From: Vicinamibacteria bacterium
GTDB taxonomy: Bacteria; Acidobacteriota; Vicinamibacteria; Vicinamibacterales; UBA8438
Assembly: GCA_022820675.1 (NCBI GenBank)
Contig: JAJEFC010000166.1
Location: 1 to 60,835 of the forward strand
DNA length: 60,835 nucleotides
Reading direction: 5' to 3'
Shown: positions 35,311 through 43,804 of the stretch, piece after piece
How the letters are laid out: each line of letters opens with the position of its first letter
How positions within the stretch are numbered: the stretch's first letter is position 1
Made by a program: the position numbers and the translations under genes
The notes under the pieces: generated by a model
Databases searched by the model: none
Told to the model about the DNA's origin: nothing
What the model saw: only the letters and a program-made list of their open reading frames with translations

Positions 35311-36802
35311 TCACACCCGGAACACCTTCATCACCTCGTCGCCGAGGTGGTTGATGACCTTGACGGCGATGCGTCCCGACTCGGGGCGGTCGAAGGGACG
35401 CGAGACGTCGCTGTGGAGCGAGGCCCAGGCGTCGGGGTCGATCTCCGCCTTCAGGGTGGTCTTGAGGGCCTTGTAGGGGTCGTTGGCGCCGAGGAAGTAG
35501 GCGTGGCGGACGAAGAAGCTCTCCTCGTTGTAGTCGGTGTCGAGGAACCAGCAGGCGATGCCGTCGGCGCCGTCGCTGCGGACCTCGCCGGTGTTGGGGT
35601 GAAAAACGTCGACGCCGTTGATCTTCACCTGGAGCCGGCCGTCCTCGGCGCCGTCTTCGCCGGCTGGCAGGATGTCGATGTCGGGCTCGCCGAAGACGAC
35701 GAAGAGGTTGCCCTTGCCGGTGTTCTTCAGCTCGCCGGCCATGTGGAGGTCGGCGTTCATGCGGGCCTTGAGGACGGGAATGCGGCCGAGGCGGTCGAAC
35801 TCGGAGGCGTGGGCCTCGTAGTTGAACGCGCAGGCGATGAGCACGTCGAAGCCGGCGTCGCCGGCCTCCCGGGCCGCGGCCACGAGGTCGGGGCGCGAGA
35901 CCGTGCCGAACTCGGGGCCGACGAAGATGCCGGCCCGCTTCTCCCGCCCCGATGCTCTCCCGCCCTCGACATAGCGCCCCTCCGCGCAGATGTACGAGCC
36001 CGGCCACGGCGTGACCGCCGCGAAGGTGATGCGGTCCTCCTTGTGCGCCTGCTGAACGCCCGCGGTCGCGAGCTGGTCCAGGATCATGCCCGCGAAGTCG
36101 ACCTGCGGGCCGTAGTCGGCCCTCCTCTCGGCTACGCGGTCCAGGAACTCGTCGTTCTCGTCGACGGCCACCACCCGATGCGGCGTATCCCGGAACGCCT
36201 TCACCTGCTCCGGCTCGCGGCTGATGTGCTCGGCCTTGCCGTCCTTGACGTCCCGGCTCGTCGTCGACCACTGGAAATTCGAGTTGAACTTGATGCCGTA
36301 GGGCGGGTCGAGATAGATGCACTGCACCTTGCCGCGTAACCCCTCGCGCTCGGCGAGCGAGGCCATCACTTGGAGGCTGTCGCCGAGGATCATCCGGTTC
36401 GACCAGTTGGCGTCGTGCTGGTAGAACTCGGTCTTCGCGCCCTCGTCGGGCAGGCCGTTGAAGTCGGCGAACAGGTCGGGCTGGGTCTCGGCGGCGTCCT
36501 CGCGGTCCCGGCGCCCCTCCTGCGTGCGGCGCCGGAGGTCGTCGATGAGCACCTTGGGATGCACCTTCTCCTGGATGTAGAGGGGTGGGGCCTGCACGAC
36601 GAGATCGGACCAGTCCTGCTCGTCCTTGCCGCGCCAGACGAGCTGGGGGTCGAGGTCGCGGTTGCGGCGCTCGTAGGCGACCCACGGGGCTCTGCTCGGA
36701 CCGGTCCATCACCGACCGGAACTCGGCGGTGGGGATGTTCTTGCGCGACGCCTCGTCGTGCTTCAGGGTCGCGATGGTCTTCTCGCGCTTCCGTTTCGCC
36801 AT
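35311..36802 (-). pseudogene. Type III-like DNA methyltransferase, internal deletion and frameshift
   Basis: The gene starts MAKRKREKTIATLKHDEASR, NIPTAEFRSVM. One extra base in the G run at 36686-36689 breaks the frame before WVAYERRNRDLD. It resumes with QAPPLYIQEKVHPKVLIDDL, SNRMILGDSLQVMASLAE and the catalytic DPPYGIKFNSN. After REPEQVKAFRDT the sequence jumps to VVAVDENDEFLDRVAERRAD, which belongs near the far end of these proteins. Family members are roughly 900-1000 residues; about 496 remain. The recognition region and the AdoMet-binding FxGxG segment, expected after DPPY in this class, are missing. The C-terminus (EVMKVFRV) is normal. I judge it inactive. It would have partnered the restriction subunit at 38198-41246. 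Confidence 0.8.
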
Positions 36803-36819
36803 GCCGGTCCCATCCGCGG

Positions 36820-36921
36820 TCATGCGTCGTCCGTTTCGAGCAGGGACACCGCCCGGGGCGAGAGCTGGCCGGGGTCGCCGACGGCCCGGACGATGGCGCA
36901 CGTGTCGACCGCCACCGTCAC
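36820..36921 (-). pseudogene. N-terminal fragment of a VapC PIN toxin
   Basis: The frame from a GTG at 36921 reads VTVAVDTCAIVRAVGDPGQL, SPRAVSLLETDDA, then stop. VDTxAIV is the first PIN active-site strand with its Asp. Only 33 of about 130 residues remain, so the toxin is dead. The start overlaps the antitoxin stop (gtga), as in an intact vapBC pair. The break falls right at the start of the methyltransferase gene. Confidence 0.7.
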
Positions 36922-37172
36922 CTCCGCTCGTCCCCCGACATCTCCCAGTCGGCGTCCAGCATCATCGGGGCGGTCAGGTCGGACTTGACGACGACGCTCC
37001 CCTCGCCGCAGCCGAGGACGGTACGATTGCCGCCGGCCCGGCGGATCGGCACCACACGGGCGAGCGGCATGGCCCGCTTGCGCACCTCCGCCTCCTCGCC
37101 GTTCGCCACGGCTGCGAGGTATTCGCTGAGGCGGTTCCTGAACTCGGTGACGCTGGTAATCTTCATGGCCAT
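36918..37172 (-). CDS. Phd/YefM-type antitoxin, partner truncated
   Basis: The 84 residues read MAMKITSVTEFRNRLSEYLA, AVANGEEAEVRKRAMPLARV, with the usual Phd/YefM N-terminal DNA-binding fold, and a long C-terminal tail (MMLDADWEMSGDERR). The toxin gene that overlaps its stop codon is cut to 33 codons, so this is an orphan antitoxin. It could still act as a repressor. The start lies inside the truncated methyltransferase copy. Confidence 0.8.
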   Translation of the reverse strand: MAMKITSVTEFRNRLSEYLAAVANGEEAEVRKRAMPLARVVPIRRAGGNRTVLGCGEGSVVVKSDLTAPMMLDADWEMSGDERR

Positions 37173-37288
37173 ATTGTCGGCCGCATCGTGCCGGCCCGGA
37201 ACTCGGCGGTGGGAATGTCCCTCCGCGACGCCGCATCCTGGGTGAGGTTTCGACCCGTCCCGGAAACCCTGCGCTGCCGCTTGGCCAT
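37163..37288 (-). pseudogene. 5' remnant of a second methyltransferase gene
   Basis: From the ATG at 37288 the translation is MAKRQRRVSGTGRNLTQDAA, SRRDIPTAEFR, which matches MAKRKREK...ASRKNIPTAEFR at the start of the gene at 36802. After PTAEFR it diverges and stops at 37163. The two copies differ at many positions, so this is an older or foreign paralogue. The antitoxin and VapC fragment sit between the two copies. Confidence 0.75.
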
Positions 37289-37295
37289 GTTCGTC

Positions 37296-37514
37296 CTACA
37301 GCTCCGACTCCTCGATCACCGCGATCGAACGGCACCCTTCTACCGCTTCGTGGAGGTTGCTCAGCAGCTCTTCGAACGACTCGCCCTGCGTGGCGCATCC
37401 CGGGATGGACGGCACCTCGGCCCAGAAGCCGCCCTCCTCGGCCTCGTGGATCATGACCTTCAGCTTCATGCCGCTCTCCGCGACCAGGTTCGCCGAGCTG
37501 TCCTCCTCGGCCAT
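37296..37514 (-). CDS. HicB-like protein without a HicA partner
   Basis: The 72 residues include [40 protein letters not shown] and [11 protein letters not shown], the partial RNase H fold of HicB antitoxins. No hicA-type gene lies on either side. The ATG at 37514 lies in a 67-bp tandem duplication; a Met 15 codons later starts the conserved domain and could be the real start. Confidence 0.8.
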   Translation of the reverse strand: MAEEDSSANLVAESGMKLKVMIHEAEEGGFWAEVPSIPGCATQGESFEELLSNLHEAVEGCRSIAVIEESEL

Positions 37515-37618
37515 GACACCCCTTACCGCGGTCGAGCCGCGGCCCCCGCCTCAGGTTCGCCGAGCTGTCCTCCTCGGCCATGACACCCCCTACCGCGGTC
37601 GAGCCGCGGCCCCCGCCT
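37485..37618. repeat. Recent 67-bp tandem duplication at a gene junction
   Basis: Copies at 37485-37551 and 37552-37618 differ at one base (position 37525 or its mate). The unit spans the end of the DUF4926 gene and the start of the HicB gene. Copy 2 holds the DUF4926 stop and a duplicate ATG; copy 1 holds the working HicB start. Confidence 0.92.
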
Positions 37619-37838
37619 GAAGCTCCCGCGCGTGCGTGATGTCTGCGCCGGTCACCGGACGCACCTGCGACGACTGCACGGTGGCCAACGCCGCCGTCTG
37701 CCCGTCCAGGGTCGAGAACTCCACCTCGAAGGCCTCACCGTTCCGATGGACGTGGACAATCGTTCCCACGTCGCCGGTCTCCAGGTCCGGGTGGGCGACA
37801 TCGTCCGTGAGCACGACGCGATCATGTTCTTCCAGCAT
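37590..37838 (-). CDS. DUF4926 protein
   Basis: The 82 residues read MLEEHDRVVLTDDVAHPDLE, TGDVGTIVHVH, FEVEFSTLDGQTAALATV, the small beta-barrel DUF4926 pattern. Its first 17 bp overlap the DUF6883 gene. The two families are often paired, which suggests a toxin-antitoxin-like unit; no activity is established. The last codons are part of the 67-bp duplication. Confidence 0.83.
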   Translation of the reverse strand: MLEEHDRVVLTDDVAHPDLETGDVGTIVHVHRNGEAFEVEFSTLDGQTAALATVQSSQVRPVTGADITHARELQAGAAARPR

Positions 37839-38175
37839 CCCGCCTCCTCGACGGATGCGCCGTGATCAGACGCGGTTCCCCGTCGCCTTCGATGATCCAG
37901 ACGGTTCGTACTCGAGGGTTGCGACCGTCGGGAGTCTCGATGACGCCGTCCACACTGTACCGTGTACCATATTCCGACGTGGCGATGGCGGCGACTTCTC
38001 CCTTCGTCCCCTGATCGCGCAGCGCGGCGGCGAAAAGCTCCCATCGCACGGGGTTGAACCCGAACGCGCCGAAGAAGGCGGCCTTGCTCCGACCGTCGGG
38101 ATGATGCGGCGAGAGCAGATAGCCGACGACCTTGCCGCCGTCGACTCGCGCCCGCGCGGCGCGCGGCAGCTTCAA
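37822..38175 (-). CDS. DUF6883 protein
   Basis: The 117 residues have VVGYLLSPHHPDGRSKAAFF, GAFGFNPVRWELFAAAL, YSVDGVIETPDGRNPRVRTV and the closing WIIEGDGEPRLITAHP, which I recognise as DUF6883. It overlaps the DUF4926 gene by 17 bp and starts 22 bp after the restriction gene. It is a candidate toxin by context only. Confidence 0.83.
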   Translation of the reverse strand: MKLPRAARARVDGGKVVGYLLSPHHPDGRSKAAFFGAFGFNPVRWELFAAALRDQGTKGEVAAIATSEYGTRYSVDGVIETPDGRNPRVRTVWIIEGDGEPRLITAHPSRRRDAGRT

Positions 38176-38197
38176 GGCGTCGCCGCCTCCTCCTGCG

Positions 38198-41100
38198 TCA
38201 CGGCGCCGACCGCATGACCAGCGCCTCGAACCGCGCCTTCAGCGCGGGCTCGAAGTCCGCCTCCATCTGGTACACGTCGGTCAGCTCGGCGAAGGCCCAG
38301 CGGCCGTACGAGCCGAGGTTGTTGACGCCGGGGACCCAGTAGGTGTCCATGGTCGTCTTCTTGACCTTGGCGTCCTCGCGCCGGTAGCCCTTGACCTCGA
38401 CCACGAGGCGCAGCAGGTCGTCGTCGCCGCGGCCGTCGTCGACGAGCACGATGAAGTCGGGCAGGTAGCGGCGCGTCTCGGAGCCGTAGCGGTACGGCAC
38501 CTCCAGGCCGAGGTTGTGGTTCTTGACGTAGGCGCGCACCCGCGCGTGCCCCTCGACCACGCGGCACAGCTCGGCCTCCCAGTCGCTGTCGCAGACCGCC
38601 CAGTTGACGTGGCAGCGGTCGGCGCGGGTCTCCACGCGGGTCTTCCGCGACGTGGTGAAGTGGACGTGGGCGGTCGACCCGGCCGGGTTGTAGGGATCGA
38701 GCACCGCCTTGATGGGCCGCTCGCCCAGCAGGGTGGTGACGATGCCCGCCGTGATCTTCTCGCAGGCCATGTCGGCCAGCTCCTGGTACATGAGCTGGGC
38801 CGGGTACGTGCCGCCCTTGCAGACGAGGTGGTGGTCGACCCACTGCCGCGCAATCCGCTTGAGCTGGCCGAACAGGTGCAGCTTCGGCTCGTCGCCGGGG
38901 TCGCGCCACTTGGTCTCGAGCAGCCGCTTCGTCAGGTGGAAGAGCAGGGTCGAGCGGCGCCAGGTCGCGGGTGTGGATGAGGTTCAGATCGACCCCTTCC
39001 CCGATGATCCCCTCGTTGCGGGTGATGGACGGGCCGACGAGCTCGGGCGTCAGCTCCAGCGTCGTGTCGTCGCCGAAGCGGGCGGTCAGGCGCTCTTCCG
39101 GCAGCTCGACGCGGTAGCCCTCGACGCGCGGGAAGCGGATCTCGCAGGCGTCACGCTCAGGTGTGATCGCTCTGACCAGCACGGTCTCGCGGGGCGGCGT
39201 CGGCTTGACGGGCACCGGCTTCGCCGTGAAGTCGAAGGGGATGCCGAGGACGTCGGCGTACTCGACGTCGAACAGGCCCTCCTCGTTCGGGTCGTACGAC
39301 TGGAGGCGGAGAGCGCGGCCGATGACCTGCTCGCAGAGAAGCTGGGTGCCGAAGGCGCGGACGCCGAGCACGTGGGTGACGGTGCGGGCGTCCCAGCCCT
39401 CGGTGAGCATCGAGACGGAGACGACGCAGCGGATCGACCCGCCGAGGGTGTCGGGCTTGCCGACGGTGTTCATGACCTCGCGCAGCAGGTCCTGGTCGGT
39501 CAGGTTCTCGGCCTGCCGGCGGTCGCCGGTACGGGCGACGATCTCGCGCCGGAAACGCTCGATCTCGTCGCCGGCCGCTGCCCGGAAGCTCTTGTCTAGG
39601 GCCTCTCCCGAGTCGAGCTGCTCGCTGTCGATGAGGAGCGTCCGCGGCCGGGCCAGCGGGTTGCCGTGCTCGTCGAAGTTGCAAAAGAGGGCGAGGCGGC
39701 CGCTCACCAGCGACGTCGAGCCGTCCTCGTTCTCGCGCTCGAAGCAGGCGATGAAGTCGTGGACGAGCTTCGACGTGGAGGTGTTGTTGCAGACGACGAT
39801 GAAGCACGGCGGGACGTCGATGCCGGCCTTCGCCCACAGCTCGAAGGTCTTCTCGTAGTGCCCGTAGAGCGCCTCGAGCGCGGTCTGGAGCTGGAGCGGC
39901 AGGCTGAGCGGGTCGAGCCCGCCGGCCTTGCCGCGCCCCTTCTTCGGCATCTTCGGCCGGATGTGCTCCCACAAGTTCCGGAACTTCGGCATGTCGCCGC
40001 CCGGAATGTTGTCGGCCACCGGCACCCGCGGTAGCTTGACGATGCCGGACTCGATGGCGTCCATCAGCGAGAAATCGCTGGCCGTCCACGGGAAGAGGGT
40101 CCCCTCGGCATAGCCCGAGCCCCGCAGGAAGAACGGCGTGGCCGACAGGTCGATGACGCGCTGCAGGCCGAGGCGGCGCTGCACCGCTTCGAGCCCGGAG
40201 ATCCAGACCCGGGCCGCTTCCTTGTTCTTCTCGGCTTCCTTGCGGTCGTCGCCCTTGAGGGGGCCTTCCTCGTCGTCGCCGGCCGGCTTCTCCCGGTAGC
40301 AGTGGTGGGCCTCGTCGTTCAGGGCGAGGATGCGCTTCATGCTCATCAGCCCGGGCATGACCCGCTGCAGCATCTGCCCTTCCGTCTCCCGCGTCGCCAG
40401 GTCCGGCCCGGGGCCCTGGAGCAGGGCGCGGCCGCCCTTCGACAGCTCCAGCCTCTCGCGCGGCATGAACGCGTGGTAGTTGGTGATGACTATCTTCGCC
40501 CGCTCCAGGTCGCGCAGCATGTCGCCGGGCACCAGCTCGCGGCTCGCGTAGTAGGCGTCGGGGTCGTTGGGCTGCAGCACCCGCAGCCGATCCCGGATGG
40601 TGACCCCGGGCGTGACCACCAGGAACCCGCGCGTGAATCGCCGGCTGCCGGGCCGGCGCACCGCATTGACGGTCTGCCACGCGATGAGCATCGCCATCAC
40701 CGTGGTCTTGCCGGCGCCGGTGGCGAGCTTCAGGGCCAGCCGCGCGAGGCCGGGGTTGGCCTCTTCGCTGGCCTGCTCGAGGTCGTCGAGAATCTTCCGC
40801 TCCTCCCGCCCGAGCTGCGGGGCGACCTCGGCCAGCCAGATGAGGGTCTCCACCGCCTCGACCTGGCAGAAGAACGGTCGGATGTCGCCGAAGTGGTGGC
40901 TGCGCCAGTGCCGGAGGAGCCGCGCCGTCTCGGGCGTCACCCGCCACGCGGCCGAATCGGGAAGCTCGCGCCAGCGGTCCACTCGGTGGCGGACGTTGCT
41001 GATGAACGCTGTCAGGTCGTACTTCCGGGTCCCGGACCCGAGCGCGTGCGCGGCCTTATCGAAGACGATCTGCCGCTGGATGCTCTTCTGCTTCTTCGAC

Positions 41101-41246
41101 GTCGGGATCGCCGAGATGAACGCGACCTGCCGCCGCTTGTCGACAATCCTGTTCGTCGGCTGGCCGCTGGCGTCGAGCTCCCAGTGCCGCCGGGGATACT
41201 CGTAGGGCGAGTTCAGGATCGGATGCTCGAAGAACCGCCTGTCCAT
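38198..41246 (-). pseudogene. Type III-like restriction enzyme Res subunit, one frameshift
   Basis: The gene begins MDRRFFEHPILNSPYEYPRR. It has a superfamily II helicase with Walker A LKLATGAGKTTVMAMLIAWQ, Walker B ILALNDEAHHCYRE, VSMLTEGWDARTVTHVLGVR and CEQVIGRALRLQSY. A one-base insertion near 38960, after NLIHTRDL, shifts the frame. The other frame continues RRSTLLFHLTKRLL, MYQELADMACEKITAGIVTT and the PD-(D/E)XK nuclease LPDFIVLVDDG...VVEVKGYR. The total of 3049 nt equals 1016 codons plus one base, so a single indel is the only lesion. As read, the nuclease is cut off from the helicase. The methyltransferase needed to protect the host is defective, so loss of this nuclease would be tolerated or required. 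Confidence 0.85.
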
Positions 41247-41323
41247 GGCGCGTCAGGTCGTGACTGAGAGGGCTCTACCTTCTTCCGGATCGCCTCTGGG
41301 CATGGGAATCGAACCGAGGACGC

Positions 41324-41540
41324 TCACCCCGCCTTGTACGACCGCACGGGCAAGGCTTGGGTCTCGAGCGTAGCCAGATCGAGCTTCGTGGAGGACCTGG
41401 TCGATGTCGAAGCCGACGGCGTTGCCCTGAGCGTTGAGGTCGACGTTGATCCCAGCGGAAACTTCCCGTGTCTCCGCCCCGGGGCCGGCCTTCAGCTCTA
41501 CGTACAGGCTGTCGGTCTCCGGGTAGTAGTGGAGCTTCAT
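41324..41540 (-). pseudogene. DUF2283 protein, one frameshift
   Basis: It reads MKLHYYPETDSLYVELKAGP, VSAGINVDLNAQGNAVGFDI, DQ. An extra base near 41395 then breaks the frame; the other frame continues STKLDLATLETQALPVRSYK and stops at 41324. DUF2283 proteins are small and usually paired with RelE- or DUF4258-type toxins. Read without correction, the frame runs on to 41253 with no family match. It is 14 bp downstream of the HicA stop. Confidence 0.78.
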
Positions 41541-41553
41541 CAGGTCCGGCGAC

Positions 41554-41751
41554 TCACGTCCCCTGGCCGATCACGTCGATGGCGAGGTCCCGGCAGATCT
41601 TGCGCGCCAGGATGTCGTTGATCTCCCGGTGCCGCGGGACCGCGGAGCGGCGGCCGTTGCCTTCGTTCCGCCACCAGGAATGTCGCGCTCCCTCGCGGAT
41701 GCGCCGGCACCCGTGGCGCTGCGGGTGCCGGATGAGCGCGCTGCGCTTCAT
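41554..41751 (-). CDS. hicA: HicA-type mRNA interferase toxin
   Basis: The 65 residues read MKRSALIRHPQRHGCRRIRE, GARHSWWRNEGNGRRSAVPR, HREINDILARKICRDLAI. GxxHSxW and PRHREIN are the HicA double-stranded-RNA-binding-like motifs, and the catalytic His (ARHSWW) is present. It overlaps the HicB gene by 4 bp. Confidence 0.9.
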   Translation of the reverse strand: MKRSALIRHPQRHGCRRIREGARHSWWRNEGNGRRSAVPRHREINDILARKICRDLAIDVIGQGT

Positions 41752-41957
41752 GCAACGACGACCTTCTCCTCCCGATAGTCGTCGCCGGCCGCGGCCAGGG
41801 CCTCCTGCCGATTGAGATCGAGGGCTTCCGCGAGGGCGCCGGCCAGGCTGCGAAGCAGCTCCTCGCGCGTGCGTTCCTGGCAGTTGACGCCGGGAACCTC
41901 GGCAATCCAGCCGATCCACCAGTCGCCGCAGTGCTTCACGACCGCCGTGCACTCCAT
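41748..41957 (-). CDS. hicB: HicB-type antitoxin
   Basis: The 69 residues begin MECTAVVKHCGDWWIGWIAE and continue VPGVNCQERTREELLRSLAG, a HicB domain lacking an added HTH. It is upstream of hicA, the reverse of the classical order but frequent. The ATG at 41957 begins the first strand. The pair should be translationally coupled. Confidence 0.87.
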   Translation of the reverse strand: MECTAVVKHCGDWWIGWIAEVPGVNCQERTREELLRSLAGALAEALDLNRQEALAAAGDDYREEKVVVA

Positions 41958-41992
41958 GCGCGCCCCTGGTCGACGTGGACCGCAACGATTGC

Positions 41993-43459
41993 TCACGCCA
42001 GAATCGGGTCCACCACCCTCCCGGCCACGTCGGTCAGCCGGAAGTTCCGCCCCTGGTAGGCGTAGGTCAGCCGGGTGTGGTCGATGCCCAGCAAATGCAG
42101 CATCGTGGCGTGCAGGTCGTGGATGTGCACGGGGTCGCGGGCGATGTTGTACGAGAAGTCGTCGCTCGCGCCGTGGGTGACGCCGGGCTTGACGCCGCCG
42201 CCGGCCATCCAGATGGTGAAGCAGCGGGGGTGGTGGTCGCGGCCGTAGGTGTCCTCGTTGAAGACGCCCTGGCAGTAGGCGCTGCGGCCGAACTCGCCGC
42301 CCCAGACGACGAGGGTGTCGTCGAGCAGCCCGCGCTGCTTGAGGTCGGTGACGAGGGCGGCCTGGGCCTGGTCGACGTCCCTCGCCTGGCGCTGGATGCC
42401 GCGGGGCAGGCGGGTGTGCTGGTCCCATCCGCGATGGAAGCACTGGATGAACCTGACGTCGCGCTCGGCGAGCCGGCGGGCGAGCAGGCAGTTGCGGGCG
42501 AAGGTGCCGGGGGTGCGCGAGTCGGGGCCGTAGAGCTCGAAGGTGCTGTCGGGCTCGTCCGAGAGGTCGGTCAGCTCGGGCACCGAGCTCTGCATGCGGT
42601 AGGCCATCTCGTACTGGGCGATGCGCGTGCCCGTCTCGGGGTCGCCGTACTCTTCCTCCTTGAGGCGGTTCAGCGCGCCGAGGTCGTCGAGGTAGCGGCG
42701 GCGCGTGCCCTGGTCGACGCCCGGGGGGTTCGACAGGTACAGCACGGGGTCGCCGGTCGAGAGGAACTTCACGCCCTGGTAGCGGGTGGGCAGGAAGCCG
42801 CTGCCCCACAGGCGGTCGTAGAGGGGCTGGCCGGTCTGGGCCGAGCCCTTCGAGATCATGGCGACGAAGGTGGGCAGATCGGCGTTCATGCTGCCGAGGC
42901 CGTACGAGAGCCACGCCCCCATGCTGGGCCGGCCCGCGAGCTGGGCCCCGGTCTGGAAGAAGGTGATGCCGGGGTCGTGGTTGATCGCCTCGGTGTGCAT
43001 CGACTTGATGAAGGTCAGCTCGTCGACGATCTTGGCGGTATGGGGCATGAGGTCGCTGACCCAGGTGCCGGTGGCGCCGTGCTGCCTGAACTCGAACATC
43101 GACGGCACGAGGGGGAACCGCTCCTGCCCCGCCGTCATGGTGGTGACGCGCTGGTCGCCGCGGACGGACGGCGGCAGGTCCTCGCCGACCATCTGCGCCA
43201 GCGCCGGCTTGTAGTCCCACAGCTCGTGCTGCGACGGGGCGCCGGACTGGAACAGGTAGATGATGCGCCTGGCCTTCGGCGCGTGGTGCGGCAGGCCGGG
43301 GAGGGCGCCGAACCCGGCCGCCGCCCCGGGGCCGCCGCCGGGGGCCTGGGCCAGCAGGTCCTGCCCGAACAGGGTGGCCAGGGCCGCGGTCCCGATGCCG
43401 GTGCTGGCGAGCTCGAAGAAGCGCCGCCGACTCAGAAGCTGTTCGAGGTGCGCGTCCAT
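41993..43459 (-). CDS. DUF1501 secreted protein
   Basis: The 488 residues start with a twin-Arg-like signal ([20 protein letters not shown]). DUF1501 motifs are clear: [56 protein letters not shown] and [16 protein letters not shown]. Such sulfatase-like proteins are always found next to DUF1549/DUF1553 genes; the activity is unknown. I chose the ATG at 43459, with aagga 6 nt ahead that derives from a copied 3' end of the upstream gene; an ATG two codons earlier is possible. Confidence 0.92.
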   Translation of the reverse strand: MDAHLEQLLSRRRFFELASTGIGTAALATLFGQDLLAQAPGGGPGAAAGFGALPGLPHHAPKARRIIYLFQSGAPSQHELWDYKPALAQMVGEDLPPSVRGDQRVTTMTAGQERFPLVPSMFEFRQHGATGTWVSDLMPHTAKIVDELTFIKSMHTEAINHDPGITFFQTGAQLAGRPSMGAWLSYGLGSMNADLPTFVAMISKGSAQTGQPLYDRLWGSGFLPTRYQGVKFLSTGDPVLYLSNPPGVDQGTRRRYLDDLGALNRLKEEEYGDPETGTRIAQYEMAYRMQSSVPELTDLSDEPDSTFELYGPDSRTPGTFARNCLLARRLAERDVRFIQCFHRGWDQHTRLPRGIQRQARDVDQAQAALVTDLKQRGLLDDTLVVWGGEFGRSAYCQGVFNEDTYGRDHHPRCFTIWMAGGGVKPGVTHGASDDFSYNIARDPVHIHDLHATMLHLLGIDHTRLTYAYQGRNFRLTDVAGRVVDPILA

Positions 43460-43804
43460 GGTCATTCCTTGTGATCGTGCCGTCGAAGTTCAGATTCGGT
43501 GGCGACCGTCGCGTGAGAAGTCGGCTCGGCCGCGCCGAGGGTCTCGCCACAGCCGGACTCGCCCTGTTCCTTCGTGATCGTGCCGTCGAAGTTCAGGATC
43601 AAGCTTGCGACCATCGTTTACGACGCCGGCTCGGCCGCGCCCAAGGTCTCGACGGGCCGTGCTCGCCCTATTCCCTCGTGATCACCCTATTCCTTAGTGA
43701 TCGTGCCGTCGAATTCCCTTAGTGATCGTGCCGTCGAAGTTCAGGTCAGGTTCGCAACCATCGTGTACGACGCCAGCTCGGCCACGTCCAACGTCTGCCT
43801 CGCC
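43460..43804. repeat. Tandem array of copies of the DUF1553 gene 3' end
   Basis: The word gtgatcgtgccgtcgaa recurs at about 43471, 43574, 43697 and 43723, and again in the coding 3' end at about 43816; a shorter remnant is near 43677. Full units are about 100 bp and include the reverse of codons for [18 protein letters not shown]. Copies are degenerate and some are truncated. The copy at the left edge overlaps the DUF1501 start and gives it a ribosome binding site. Confidence 0.9.

Noticed and set aside
33163..36339. A 1058-codon open frame on the plus strand
   Set aside because: It is antisense to IetS, IetA and the methyltransferase, whose motifs are clear. It has no domain of its own.
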